From Streptomyces sp. HD (GTDB taxonomy: Bacteria > Actinomycetota > Actinomycetes > Streptomycetales > Streptomycetaceae): a stretch of 64,000 nucleotides of DNA. The stretch covers positions 38,800-102,799 of the forward strand of contig NZ_JAQMYP010000038.1 in assembly GCF_028369295.1 (NCBI RefSeq), given 5' to 3'. The position numbers and the translations under genes were made by a program. The notes under the pieces were generated by a model that saw only the letters and a program-made list of their open reading frames with translations, was not told the DNA's origin and searched no databases. Shown here in pieces: positions 11,701 to 19,414 of this stretch (the first letter of the stretch is position 1; each line of letters starts with the position of its first letter).

Positions 11701-11972
11701 GGGCCCGCTTCCTGCGCTGCACACTGCTGCCGTACGCGGCACCCGGCGGTGTGGAGATCGGGGCGGCCGTGGCGCAGGAGGAGCTGGCCCAGCTGTCCCG
11801 CACCGGCCATCCGCTGCGGGACACGAAGCTGGACGACTACGTGGAGGCGTACCAGCTCCTGCTCGAACGCGGCGTGAACCTGGAAGCAGGCTGGCAGGCA
11901 TGGCGGCTCGGCATGGTGCCGAACCGCCATGCGCGCGAGGTCATGGGGGTGGCGACGACAGCCCGGCAGTGA
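8772..11972 (+). CDS. STAND-type NB-ARC ATPase with N-terminal membrane hairpin and C-terminal TPR array
   Basis: 1066 aa, ATG at 8772 preceded by GGAGGGGGA. Residues 1-78 are helical. Two hydrophobic segments (about 81-100 and 106-124) form a likely membrane hairpin. The NB-ARC ATPase follows: Walker A GAPGSGRT at 246-253 (Arg252 where Lys is usual), Walker B VVLDD ending at 339, and GLPLAL at about 418-423, then a winged-helix region. From about 560 to the end there are TPR-like units with a recurring HGEAW/RGEAW phrase. These proteins are signal-responsive ATPases resembling AfsR and plant NB-ARC proteins but lacking a DNA-binding SARP domain. The effector may be the N-terminal membrane segment. 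It stands alone; neighbours give no pathway clue. Confidence 0.9.
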   Translation: MRDSHRAEAERLLARAVEEEVRRSGGRIEGQVLLSRARGALDSIAQTAAEEYEAYTRALDEAEAGRLTFGQRFAREGGGTPLMVAGVAALAALVADLALGTDTTTAVGAGVTVGVIGATATVVKVAGTHLPAAHHRAGAVGQPGGPEQLRLQWLTALEVRGIRPFLDQQRVLSASTGPKKTGPRLKGADKSAAARGRSVLEQSFGQLPEPVDPFGGRRQEMARIRQWVQAARASTETKPTVVVLHGAPGSGRTALAVHAAHDLKDQFRGACVVDLRGDTTEESPLSTRDALLHLLNRLGAPREQLLFRERSSAEQQVKRLSELYHQHLTGLPVTVVLDDASNPEQIRTLVPERSDSLVLVTAREPLDLPADLAAWVHELPVAALDAAGAEELLTATAQDSSGPYDAESADLIRQLCGGLPLALRIAGSSLGPRSPRTLATDLGAYGPVEPIERVLWLRYTDQPEMARRLLRRLALAGRASLGAAAAASLLATDEAEATRHLVALSRSGLIDHVRGNRYRLHDLVRDFAQARLLDEEEPAERTAAQERLIVNYAELADSVLRLVDGNMSTRSDRFSPHGFTSLDDALRWLDDESSFITAALRHAEDVNQAAVLNLLGALCDYCLLRGDLYRLGEISELAEAVDQGLLVRSVQWRTGIAARQLGELDKARTTLASVVDLYMEAHHDAGAARALCSLGITLHHQGNLTEAATKLREALDLQSAPALATDRAWTMHALAAVERDRGRISESLALLTESLSLHRAGESIHGEAWAHFQLGQLGLRMGDVPRAETELRTALDLYGRTRDARGEAWAMTQLSRARLVAGDPSPAVDGLRQAAARHRDNEDARGEAWSLYYLGQALEETGNLDLAVRELERSRTMFSRMRDVYGLACARHHSARVTRDQRAAQTGSLKNSGFARQLLMDARADFQRIGVSHGEAWTCLELAVVDAGNTRTQQALTLCDEAVGLFTSYGDRRGEDWARFLRCTLLPYAAPGGVEIGAAVAQEELAQLSRTGHPLRDTKLDDYVEAYQLLLERGVNLEAGWQAWRLGMVPNRHAREVMGVATTARQ

Positions 11973-12005
11973 CTCGGGCACCGAGCCCCCGCCGCGCCGT
12001 CGCCC

Positions 12006-12257
12006 TCAGCGCTGCTGTGACCTGGCCGCGCCCGTGGCGTCGGCGCCCTCGTCGGAAGCGCCCGCCTCGGGATCCGGGGCCTCCTTGAAGTCGACCTTGT
12101 TCATGTGGCGGCTCATGGACTTCATCAGGCCCCACACCGCCACCGCCATCACCGCGAAGACGATGAAGCCGAGGACACCGGGAGTGACCTTGTCCTCGTC
12201 GACCTCCTTGGCGAGGGTGGCGAGCTGTGTCATTGCCAGGCTTGCGCTTGCGCTCAT
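12006..12257 (-). CDS. Small single-pass membrane protein downstream of mca
   Basis: 83 aa. After a short N-terminus (KEVDEDKVTPG) there is one membrane helix (about 28-45, VLGFIVFAVMAVAVWGL), then a basic stretch KSMSRHMNKVDF and an acidic, Ala-rich tail. The ATG at 12257 lies one base after the mca stop, so the two genes are almost certainly co-transcribed and coupled; an internal ATG at MTQLATLAKEV is another possible start. The function is unknown. It resembles the small conserved membrane proteins usually found beside mca in Streptomyces, as I recall them. Confidence 0.8.
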   Translation of the reverse strand: MSASASLAMTQLATLAKEVDEDKVTPGVLGFIVFAVMAVAVWGLMKSMSRHMNKVDFKEAPDPEAGASDEGADATGAARSQQR

Positions 12258-12258
12258 G

Positions 12259-13140
12259 TCAGGCATTGTCGCGGATGCCCGCAAAGAGGTCGTCCTCGGG
12301 GAGGGAGGTATCGACGAGGGACTTCGCGAGCTCGTACTCCTCCGTCGGCCAGACCTCCCGCTGGAGCTCCAGCGGGACACGGAACCAGCCGCCGTCGGGG
12401 TCGATCTGGGTGGCGTGTGCGAGCAGCGCCTTGTCGCGGATCTCATAGAAGTCGCCGCACGGCACATGCGTGGTGAGCGTGCGCTGCTTCATCCCGAACT
12501 CGTCCCAGCGCTTGAGCCAGTCACCGTAGGGAGACTCCATGCCCCGGTCGAGCATGGCCTGGTGCAGCGCCTCGGTGCGGGGGCGGTTGAAGCCCTGGTT
12601 GTAGTAGAGCTTCCGCGGCTGGTAGACGGGGCCGTACTCCGCCTCCGGGTACTTCTCCGCGTCCGCCGCACCCTCGAAGGCCACCATCGAGATCTTGTGG
12701 GTCATGATGTGGTCGGGGTGCGGGTAGCCGCCGTTCTCGTCGTAGGTGGTGATCACCTGGGGTCGGAACGAACGGATCTGCTTCACCAGCTCACCGGCCG
12801 CCTTGTCGACGTCCTCCAGGGCGAAGCAGCCCTCCGGGAGCGGCGGCAGCGGGTCGCCCTCGGGCAGGCCCGAGTCGACGAAGCCGAGCCACTCCTGCTC
12901 GACCCCGAGAATCCCGCGGGCCTCGTCCATCTCCTTCTTGCGTACCTCGTGGATGTGCTCCTCGATGTACTTGTCACCCTGCAGCTTCGGATTGAGGATG
13001 GAGCCGCGCTCCCCGCCCGTGCAGGTCACGACCAGCACGTCCACCCCCTCGGACACGTACTTCGCCATGGTCGCCGCGCCCTTGCTCGACTCGTCGTCGG
13101 GGTGGGCGTGCACGGCCATCAGTCGCAGCTGGTCAGTCAA
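12259..13140 (-). CDS. mca: Mycothiol S-conjugate amidase
   Basis: 293 aa, metal-dependent LmbE-like/PIG-L family deacetylase. The zinc site motif AHPDDE sits at residues 12-17 and a second metal and catalytic segment, PHPDH, lies near 140. Mca cleaves mycothiol S-conjugates of electrophiles and antibiotics into an N-acetylcysteine conjugate for export plus GlcN-inositol, a detoxification route specific to actinomycetes. The length and strong N-terminal match favour Mca over its paralog MshB. The start is a TTG at 13140 with GAGG about ten bases upstream; the next in-frame ATG (MAVHAHPDDE) would trim the first beta strand. The small membrane-protein gene follows immediately. Confidence 0.93.
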   Translation of the reverse strand: MTDQLRLMAVHAHPDDESSKGAATMAKYVSEGVDVLVVTCTGGERGSILNPKLQGDKYIEEHIHEVRKKEMDEARGILGVEQEWLGFVDSGLPEGDPLPPLPEGCFALEDVDKAAGELVKQIRSFRPQVITTYDENGGYPHPDHIMTHKISMVAFEGAADAEKYPEAEYGPVYQPRKLYYNQGFNRPRTEALHQAMLDRGMESPYGDWLKRWDEFGMKQRTLTTHVPCGDFYEIRDKALLAHATQIDPDGGWFRVPLELQREVWPTEEYELAKSLVDTSLPEDDLFAGIRDNA

Positions 13141-13341
13141 GACTCAATCCTCGTAGTCGGCGCCCGGTGCGAACCGGTGCAATTCAATAGGTGCCGTCCC
13201 GCAGGGACGTCGTTGAGGGGCGGCGGTCGGGTGGCGGGCGGGGGCTTCTATAGTGACCGAATCGGGGGACGGATAATTCCGGGGGACGGCCCCGAGGCCC
13301 CGTTTTGGGACATCCGTCCCGCTCCGGCCGAGAGGACGATC

Positions 13342-13740
13342 ATGAGTACGGCGAGCACGCGGCTGCCCGAGGGCCGCTACGGCCGCTCCTCGGACGCGCG
13401 CTCCGACCGCACGCTCAAGGTCGTCGGCACCGTCCTCGGGGTGGCCCTGCTGGCACTGATCGGCTACTTCGGCTACTACTACGTCGGCCAGAACAAGATC
13501 AGCGCCGAGGTGATCAAGTTCGACGCCGGCCAGGACGCGGTGAACGTGCACCTGGAGGTCCGCAAGGACGCCGGCGCCTCCGGCTACTGCACCCTGCGCT
13601 CCCAGGCGGAGAACGGCGCCGAGGTGGGCCGGGCCGACTTCCGCTTCGACGGTGACGCGACCCGCATCGACAAGGTCGTCACGCTCCGTACGACGTCCCG
13701 GGGGACGACGGCCGAGCTGCTCGGCTGCCACGCCGACTGA
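13342..13740 (+). CDS. DUF4307 membrane protein divergent from mca
   Basis: 132 aa. A basic cytoplasmic N-terminus (RYGRSSDARSDRTLK) precedes one membrane helix (about 29-50, ending GYFGYYYVGQ), then an extracytoplasmic domain with two cysteines (GYCTLRSQ, LLGCHAD) that could form a disulfide. This architecture fits the actinobacterial DUF4307 family, whose function is unknown. The ATG at 13342 has AGAGGA upstream. A good -10 (TATAGT, 13249-13254) lies about 90 bases before the start. The gene is transcribed away from mca. Confidence 0.85.
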   Translation: MSTASTRLPEGRYGRSSDARSDRTLKVVGTVLGVALLALIGYFGYYYVGQNKISAEVIKFDAGQDAVNVHLEVRKDAGASGYCTLRSQAENGAEVGRADFRFDGDATRIDKVVTLRTTSRGTTAELLGCHAD

Positions 13741-13951
13741 CCTCGCCGACCGAATCCGACCGGCACTGATCGACACCGACCGGGTTCGTCCAGAATGCGT
13801 AGGCGCTGACCTGCGTTGATGTGATTCTGATGGCTTATGTCCTCCCCCTTCGGCCATTGAATTGTTAGGCTCGTGGTTTCGCCCTTCCGTGAGGGAACAT
13901 CCTTCTGGGTAGGGCGATGCTTTGTATTCCCAGTAACTACGAGGAGCACCT

Positions 13952-14452
13952 GTGACCCAGACCAGCGAGAACGTCACCTGGCTGACCCAGGAGGCGTACA
14001 ACAAGCTCAAGGATGAGCTTGCGTTCCTTACTGGTCCTGCGCGCACGGAGATCGCCGCCAAGATCGCGGCCGCGCGCGAGGAGGGCGACCTGCGCGAGAA
14101 CGGCGGGTACCACGCGGCCAAGGAGGAACAGGGCAAGCAGGAGCTCCGTGTGCGCCAGCTGACCCAGCTCCTGGAGAACGCCCAGGTCGGCGAGGCGCCC
14201 ACCTCCGCGGACGGTGCGGTGGCGCCCGGCATGGTCGTGACGATCGCCTTCGACGGCGACGAGGACGACACCCTGACCTTCCTGCTCGCCTCCCGCGAGT
14301 ACGCGAGCGCGGACATCGAGACCTACTCGCCCCAGTCCCCGCTGGGCACCGGCGTCATCGGCCACAAGGTCGGCGAGGACGCCGAGTACGAGCTGCCGAA
14401 CGGCAAGAAGGCCTCGGTGCGGATCATGAAGGCCGAGCCCTACAGCGGCTGA
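13952..14452 (+). CDS. greA: Transcription elongation factor GreA
   Basis: 166 aa. The N-terminal coiled coil carries the tip signature GDLRENGGYHAAKEEQ, whose acidic residues stimulate RNA cleavage in the secondary channel of RNA polymerase and rescue backtracked complexes. The C-terminal FKBP-like domain ends in SPLGTGVIGHKVGEDAEYEL. The start is GTG at 13952 behind GAGGAG. A strong intrinsic terminator follows at 14497-14529. The 211 bases upstream are less G+C-rich than the genes and hold a TAGGCT that could be a -10 (13866-13871), without a clear -35. Confidence 0.95.
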   Translation: MTQTSENVTWLTQEAYNKLKDELAFLTGPARTEIAAKIAAAREEGDLRENGGYHAAKEEQGKQELRVRQLTQLLENAQVGEAPTSADGAVAPGMVVTIAFDGDEDDTLTFLLASREYASADIETYSPQSPLGTGVIGHKVGEDAEYELPNGKKASVRIMKAEPYSG

Positions 14453-14496
14453 CCGGACCGTGCGGCGGCTGACCCCGACCGACCCGTCCTTGACCG

Positions 14497-14529
14497 GCCC
14501 CCGGCGCCCACGTGGCGCCGGGGGCTTTT
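14497..14529 (+). terminator. Intrinsic terminator after greA
   Basis: A perfect 12-bp stem (14497-14508 with 14514-14525) closes a five-base loop and is followed by TTTT. It lies 45 bases after the greA stop and directly before the end of the convergent ABC permease gene, so it may serve both strands. Confidence 0.85.
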
Positions 14530-14530
14530 G

Positions 14531-15385
14531 TCATGCGGTCGCCGAGCGGTACTTCCGCACGGCCCAGGTGCGGAATATGGCGATGATCAGGACCGAGTAG
14601 ATCAACGAGGCCCAGACCGGGTGCTGCATGGGCCAGGCTTCCGAGGGCGAGACCCCGGGGTTGGCGAAGAGTTCGCGGCAGGCCTGGACCGTGGCGCTGA
14701 AGGGGTTCCAGTCGGCGACGTGCCGCAGCCACGGGGTCATATGGCTGGTGTCCACGAACGCGTTCGAGATGAAGGTGACCGGGAAGAGCCAGATCAGCCC
14801 GCTGGACGTGGCCGCCTCGGGGGTGCTGACGGACATGCCGATCAGGGCACCGATCCAGGTGAACGCGTAGCCGAGCAGGAGCAGCAGTCCGAAGGCCCCC
14901 AGCACCCGGCCGGCGTTGGTGTTCCCGTCCGACCCCACGCGCCAGCCGACCAGCAGCGCGACCACGGCCAGGACGACCAGGGTCAGCGCGGTCTGGACGA
15001 GGTCGGCGAAGGTACGACCGGTGAGCACCGCACCCCTGGCCATCGGTAGCGAGCGGAAGCGATCGATGAGCCCCTTGTGCATGTCGTCGGCGATGCCCGC
15101 ACCGGAGCTGGCGGTGGCGAACGTGACGGTCTGCGCGAAGATGCCCGCCATCAGGAAGTTCTTGTAGTCGACGGCGCTGGTGCTGGCCCCGATCTGCATG
15201 GACCCGCCGAAGACGTAGGTGAACAGCACCACGAACATGATGGGCTGGATCAGCCCGTAGATGATCATCTCCGGGATCCGGGACATCCGGATCAGGTTGC
15301 GCTTCGCCACGACCATCGAGTCCCGGACGGACTGGCCGATCGGGTTCGTGGCCGGTGCGACGCGTACGGCGTCGAGAGCGCTCAT
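14531..15385 (-). CDS. ABC-2 type exporter permease, DrrB-like
   Basis: 284 aa with six predicted membrane helices and the ABC2_membrane layout of daunorubicin-resistance permeases: an N-terminal amphipathic segment (RNLIRMSRIPEMI), a conserved HKGLIDRFRSLPMARG loop after helix 2, and a periplasmic loop WLRHVADWNPFSA near the end. It would form the membrane part of a drug or lipid exporter. Its ATG overlaps the stop of the ATPase gene by four bases, so the pair is coupled. The substrate is unknown, and no resistance or biosynthetic genes lie nearby. Confidence 0.88.
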   Translation of the reverse strand: MSALDAVRVAPATNPIGQSVRDSMVVAKRNLIRMSRIPEMIIYGLIQPIMFVVLFTYVFGGSMQIGASTSAVDYKNFLMAGIFAQTVTFATASSGAGIADDMHKGLIDRFRSLPMARGAVLTGRTFADLVQTALTLVVLAVVALLVGWRVGSDGNTNAGRVLGAFGLLLLLGYAFTWIGALIGMSVSTPEAATSSGLIWLFPVTFISNAFVDTSHMTPWLRHVADWNPFSATVQACRELFANPGVSPSEAWPMQHPVWASLIYSVLIIAIFRTWAVRKYRSATA

Positions 15386-16359
15386 TTGACGGCCTCCTTG
15401 CCGTTCTCCTCGTCCTTCACCTCGGCCAGGTGTCCCGTCAGGGAGAGGAACACGTCGTCGAGGGTCGGGCGACGCAGGCCGATGTCGTCGATCTCGATGC
15501 CGCGGGTGTCGAGTTCGCGGATGACCTCGGCGAGCAGCTTGGCGCCGCCGGTCACGGGCACGGTGAGCTTGCGCATGTGCTCCTCGACCGTGGTCTCGCC
15601 CTTGCCGAAGCCGCTCAGCACCTCGGACGCGGGCTGTATGTCGTCACGCTCGTGCACCACGACCTCGACGCGCTCGCCGCCGGTGCGGGCCTTGAGCTGG
15701 TCGGAGGTGCCCGTGGCGATGACGCGGCCGTGGTCGACGACGGCGATGTCGTGCGCCAGGTGATCGGCCTCTTCGAGGTACTGGGTGGTCAGCAGCAGGG
15801 TCGTGCCGCCGGAGACCAGTCGCTTGATGACCTCCCACAGCAGCTGGCGGTTGCGCGGGTCGAGGCCGGTCGTCGGCTCGTCCATGAACATCACGGGCGG
15901 CGAGACCACCAGGGCGGCCGCGAGGTCGAGGCGGCGGCGCATCCCGCCGGAGTAGGTCTTGGTGGGGCGGTCGGCGGCGTCGGAGAGGTCGAACTGCTCC
16001 AGCAGCTCGGCCGCGCGGGCCTTCGCCGCCTTCGCCCTCATCTGGTAGAGCTGGCCGACCATCTGCAGGTTCTCACGGCCGGTGAGGTACTCGTCGACCG
16101 CCGCGAACTGGCCGGACAGGCCGATGGAGCGGCGTACGGCGTCGGGTTGCTTGAGGACATCGATGCCCGCGACGACCGCCGAGCCGCTGTCGGGGCGCAG
16201 CAGGGTCGTCAGACAGCGGACGGCCGTCGTCTTGCCCGCGCCGTTCGGCCCGAGCAGGCCGAGGACCGTGCCCTCGGGGACATCGAGGTCGACGCCGTCC
16301 AGAGCCCTTACGTCGCCGAAGGTCTTCACCAGGCCTTCGGCATAGATGGCGCCTGGCAT
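15382..16359 (-). CDS. ABC exporter ATPase, DrrA-like
   Basis: 325 aa. It shows Walker A GPNGAGKTTAV, signature YSGGMRRRLDLA and Walker B VMFMDEPTTGLD, followed by the extended C-terminal domain typical of DrrA-type ATPases. The ATG at 16359 has GGAG six bases upstream; an in-frame ATG at 16371 lies upstream of that ribosome site and was rejected. With the overlapping permease gene it forms a two-component exporter. The upstream region to ilvA (about 175 bases) carries its promoter, with no operator recognised. Confidence 0.9.
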   Translation of the reverse strand: MPGAIYAEGLVKTFGDVRALDGVDLDVPEGTVLGLLGPNGAGKTTAVRCLTTLLRPDSGSAVVAGIDVLKQPDAVRRSIGLSGQFAAVDEYLTGRENLQMVGQLYQMRAKAAKARAAELLEQFDLSDAADRPTKTYSGGMRRRLDLAAALVVSPPVMFMDEPTTGLDPRNRQLLWEVIKRLVSGGTTLLLTTQYLEEADHLAHDIAVVDHGRVIATGTSDQLKARTGGERVEVVVHERDDIQPASEVLSGFGKGETTVEEHMRKLTVPVTGGAKLLAEVIRELDTRGIEIDDIGLRRPTLDDVFLSLTGHLAEVKDEENGKEAVK

Positions 16360-16535
16360 ATGAATCTCCACGTCGTCGGGAAGCTTCGGAAAGGCTATGA
16401 GCTCGTGCTTTTCGTTCCTTGTTCGTTCTCTGTCGTTTCGCGCAATGACTCGGCGTCACGGCGGGGATGCGCGACACACCGTAACGCGATGTATCGCGTC
16501 TCTCAACGGATTTTCCCGAACGAGTGGCTCGCGCC

Positions 16536-17765
16536 TCAGCCGATGACGGTGTAGCCGGCCTCACGCAGGGCCTGGCCGACCTCGACGCAGTGCGCGGGGC
16601 CCTTCGTCTCCAGGTGCAGCTCGACCTCCGCCTCCGTGAGTCCGAGCCGTGGGTCGGTCCGTACGTGACTCACATCGAGGACGTTAGCGTCCACCACTGA
16701 CAACACCCCGAGAAGCGTGGCGAGCGCGCCCGGCCGGTCCGTCAGCCGCAGCCTTACGGCCAGATAGCGACCCTGCGCGGCCATGCCGTGCCGCAGGACG
16801 CGTTGCAGAAGCACCGGGTCGACATTGCCGCCGGAGAGCACCGCGACGACCGGGCCCTCGAAGGCGTCGGGCTCGCTGAGCAGCGCCGCGACGGGGCTCG
16901 CCCCGGCCGGTTCGACGACCAGCTTGGCCCGCTCCAGGCACAGCAGCAGGGCGGTGGCCAGCTCGTCCTCGCTGACCGTGCGGACCTCGTCCACCAGGTC
17001 GCCGATGATCCGGAACGGCACATCACCCGGGCGGCCGACCTTGATGCCGTCGGCCATCGTCGCCGGGTTGTCGACGGCGACGGGGTGCCCGGCCGCCAGT
17101 GAGGGCGGGTACGCCGCCGCGCCCGCCGCCTGCACGCCCACGATCCGCACGTCCGGCCGCAGCGTCTTCACCGCCATCGCGATGCCCGCCGCGAGCCCTC
17201 CCCCGCCGATGCCGACGACGATCGTCCGCACCTCCGGGCACTGTTCGAGGATCTCCAGGCCGACCGTGCCCTGACCAGCGATGATGTCGGGGTGGTCGAA
17301 GGGGTGGATGAACACCGCGCCCGTCTCGGCCGCGTACTCCTGGGCGGCGGTCAGCGTCTCGTCGACCACCTGGCCGTGCAGCCGCACCTCGGCGCCGTAG
17401 TCCCGGGTGGCGCTGATCTTCGGGAGCGGGGCGCCCTTCGGCATGAACACCGTCGAGCGCACGCCGAGCAGCGACGAGGCCAGGGCGACGCCCTGCGCGT
17501 GGTTGCCGGCGCTCGCGGCGACGACCCCCGCCGCCCGCTCCTCCGGAAGCAGCCCGGCGATCCGGACATACGCGCCGCGCAGCTTGAACGACCCCGTCCG
17601 CTGGAGGTTCTCGCACTTGAAGTGCACCGGAGCACCCACCAGCTGGGACAGGTGCCTGCTGCCCTCCATCGCGGTCACCCGCGCCACGCCCGTCAGCATC
17701 TTCTGCGCACCGCGCACGTCGTCGAGCGTGACGGGAGGCAAGGAGTCAGCCGTGCGGTAGCTCAT
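16536..17765 (-). CDS. ilvA: Threonine dehydratase
   Basis: 409 aa, PLP fold-type II. The cofactor lysine lies in TGSFKLRGA, the phosphate-binding glycine loop in GIGGGGLAAG, and an ACT-like regulatory region occupies the last 80 residues (LRLTDRPGALATLLGVL). It converts threonine to 2-oxobutanoate and ammonia, the entry to isoleucine synthesis, and could also act on serine. A single short regulatory domain makes it resemble the compact form rather than the 510-residue E. coli IlvA. The ATG at 17765 begins MSYRTADSLPP; upstream readings lie in the divergent promoter region shared with the MarR gene. Confidence 0.92.
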   Translation of the reverse strand: MSYRTADSLPPVTLDDVRGAQKMLTGVARVTAMEGSRHLSQLVGAPVHFKCENLQRTGSFKLRGAYVRIAGLLPEERAAGVVAASAGNHAQGVALASSLLGVRSTVFMPKGAPLPKISATRDYGAEVRLHGQVVDETLTAAQEYAAETGAVFIHPFDHPDIIAGQGTVGLEILEQCPEVRTIVVGIGGGGLAAGIAMAVKTLRPDVRIVGVQAAGAAAYPPSLAAGHPVAVDNPATMADGIKVGRPGDVPFRIIGDLVDEVRTVSEDELATALLLCLERAKLVVEPAGASPVAALLSEPDAFEGPVVAVLSGGNVDPVLLQRVLRHGMAAQGRYLAVRLRLTDRPGALATLLGVLSVVDANVLDVSHVRTDPRLGLTEAEVELHLETKGPAHCVEVGQALREAGYTVIG

Positions 17766-17910
17766 GACACAAGTCTCGCAGTTCACAGGCGCAAGGCCCT
17801 GGTGTGACCAAGCACCGAGATGGGTTTGCGCAGCGCCGGTACACCCCGCGTCCGGGCCGCGTACCCTGTCCCCCAACCCAGCACCCCCTTCATGAAGTGA
17901 GCCCCCGGCC

Positions 17911-18435
17911 ATGCCCACAACACCTGAAATGTCGATGGACATGACGACCGTCGCTGACAGCGGTCTCCTCGACACGCTGCAGCACGAGGTGGCGGTGTTC
18001 GCCCGCCGTGCCGAACAGACCCGGCTCGGGGGGGTCGGGCAGGTGCGCAACTCCATGGACCGCGCCGCATACCTGCTGCTCAACCGGCTCGACAAGGAAG
18101 GCCCCATGGGCGTCAAGGCGCTCGCCGCGAGCATGGGGATCGACTCGTCGACGGTCACCCGGCAGGTGGCACCCCTCGTCGACACGGGGCTCGTCAAGCG
18201 CACCTCGCACCCCGAGGACGGGCGGGCGGTCGTGCTCCAGCTGTCCCCGCGCGGGCAGTCGCGACTGGAGGAAGTGCGCTCGTCGCGACGTCAGTTGATG
18301 GCGGAACTGACGCAGGACTGGGCCCCGGAGGAGCGCGAGGCGTTCTGCACGCTCCTCACGCGCTTCAACACCGCGCTGTCCTCACGGATGGCGGCCCAGG
18401 GCATCACCGGGGCGGAGACGCCCACGGCGTCCTGA
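17911..18435 (+). CDS. MarR-family transcriptional regulator
   Basis: 174 aa. The winged helix-turn-helix reads GVKALAASMGIDSSTVTRQVAPLVDTGLVKR with the wing HPEDGRAVVLQLS, flanked by the dimerisation helices usual for MarR. It is divergent from ilvA across 145 bases, so it may control ilvA, itself, or neither; no palindrome was picked out in that gap. The start at ATG 17911 is the longest reasonable one; an ATG eight codons later (MDMTTVADSG) is possible. Confidence 0.88.
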   Translation: MPTTPEMSMDMTTVADSGLLDTLQHEVAVFARRAEQTRLGGVGQVRNSMDRAAYLLLNRLDKEGPMGVKALAASMGIDSSTVTRQVAPLVDTGLVKRTSHPEDGRAVVLQLSPRGQSRLEEVRSSRRQLMAELTQDWAPEEREAFCTLLTRFNTALSSRMAAQGITGAETPTAS

Positions 18436-18489
18436 GCAGGCGGCACGGCCCGCCCACGCACGCGTGCACGCTTGATCGGGTCCTGACCC

Positions 18490-18577
18490 TTGACCCTGGG
18501 CCGTCCCTGGCCTCATATGAAACCGGGTCCTCCTGTCGTGCACGACCGGCGTGTCACGTACCTGGCCGGACCCGGTT
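18490..18577 (+). promoter_or_regulatory. Candidate promoter and nested inverted repeats upstream of the sigma-like gene
   Basis: A TTGACC (18490-18495) and a TCATAT (18513-18518) with a 17-base spacer make a plausible promoter. Just downstream, AACCGGGTCC (18521-18530) pairs with GGACCCGGTT (18568-18577), and the palindrome GTCGTGCACGAC (18535-18546) sits inside. The repeat lies in the leader or early coding part and could be an operator or an RNA structure masking the ribosome site at 18599. Confidence 0.4.
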
Positions 18578-18607
18578 CCTCAGAGCGCGTTTCAGGCGGG
18601 AGGGGCG

Positions 18608-19120
18608 GTGGGACGACGGCGTGCGGCCCAGGACGCCCGCCGGGCCCGGGAGTTCGAGGCGTTCGTCGCGGGCGCGGCAGGGCGGCTGTTGCATGCCGCG
18701 ACGCTGCTCACCGCGGAGCCGCCGGATCACAACCCGCGCGCGAGGCGCCTGCTGACACTGTCCCTCGCGCACACGTACGCGTGCTGGGACCGACTGCGCG
18801 GTGAGGACCCGTACGACCGTGCCCGCCAGTACCTGGCCACTCGCTTCTCCCGGGCCGCCTGGCACGAGTACGGCGGTCTGGGCGTCCTCGCCCGGTTCCG
18901 CCCGCCCCCCGAGGGGCCGCTCGCCCGGCTCTCCCCGCAGGAACGCCTGATCCTGGTCCTCCGCCTGTACGAGGGGGTCGCCGAGGAACAGGTCGGGGCC
19001 CTGCTCGGCCTGCCGGCGGAGCGCGTCACCGCGATCTGCGACCGGGCGACGGCGACGCTGCTGCAGCCGCCGCGAGGAGCCGCGCCCGCCGTACTGGGAG
19101 CGAAGGCGGTGTCACCGTGA
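18608..19120 (+). CDS. Diverged sigma-70/ECF-like protein
   Basis: 170 aa from the GTG at 18608, which has GGGAGGGG just upstream; a GTG at 18551 would add 19 residues but crosses the inverted repeat. The N-terminal half resembles a weakened region 2 (FEAFVAGAAGRLLHAATLLT ... YACWDRLRGEDPYDRAR). The C-terminal half is a clear region 4 (LSPQERLILVLRLYEGVAEEQVGALLGLPAERVTAICDRA). It resembles SigE-like ECF proteins of Streptomyces but the core-binding part is degenerate, so promoter recognition is uncertain. The stop overlaps the next gene as GTGA. Confidence 0.72.
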   Translation: MGRRRAAQDARRAREFEAFVAGAAGRLLHAATLLTAEPPDHNPRARRLLTLSLAHTYACWDRLRGEDPYDRARQYLATRFSRAAWHEYGGLGVLARFRPPPEGPLARLSPQERLILVLRLYEGVAEEQVGALLGLPAERVTAICDRATATLLQPPRGAAPAVLGAKAVSP

Positions 19121-19365
19121 ATCGCCCGCAGCGGGAAGCGGCCGCACGGCGGATCATGGAGGGCACGCCACCGCCGGTGCCGCCGGAGCTGTACACGGAG
19201 GTCGTGCGACGCGGCGGCCGCATGCTGCGCCGCAGGACGGCCGCCGTCCGGCTGATGTGGCTGCTGCTGTTCGCCGCGACGGTGGCGTTCGTGGTGTGGG
19301 CGGTGATGGCCCGCCCGTGGGTGGAGCCGCCGTCGGAGACGACCCCACCGCTGACGGGCTGGTGA
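19117..19365 (+). CDS. Small membrane protein coupled to the sigma-like gene
   Basis: 82 aa from a GTG that overlaps the preceding stop (GTGA), a strong sign of coupled translation. A 45-residue cytoplasmic part rich in Arg (RRGGRMLRRRTAAVR) is followed by one membrane helix (about 46-65, LMWLLLFAATVAFVVWAVM) and a short Pro-rich outer tail. The position directly after a sigma-like gene suggests an anti-sigma-like role, but no zinc HxxxCxxC motif or other anti-sigma signature is present. Otherwise unrecognised. Confidence 0.7.
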   Translation: MNRPQREAAARRIMEGTPPPVPPELYTEVVRRGGRMLRRRTAAVRLMWLLLFAATVAFVVWAVMARPWVEPPSETTPPLTGW

Positions 19366-19370
19366 GAACC

Positions 19371-19397
19371 GCCGGCCGGTGACGATCACCGGCCGGC
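19371..19397. terminator. Perfect hairpin between convergent genes
   Basis: A 12-bp perfect stem (19371-19382 with 19386-19397) with a three-base loop lies between the small membrane-protein gene and the convergent metB. There is no T run, but streptomycete terminators often lack one. It probably works in both directions. Confidence 0.65.
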
Positions 19398-19414
19398 TGC
19401 TGGGACCGTCCGGA

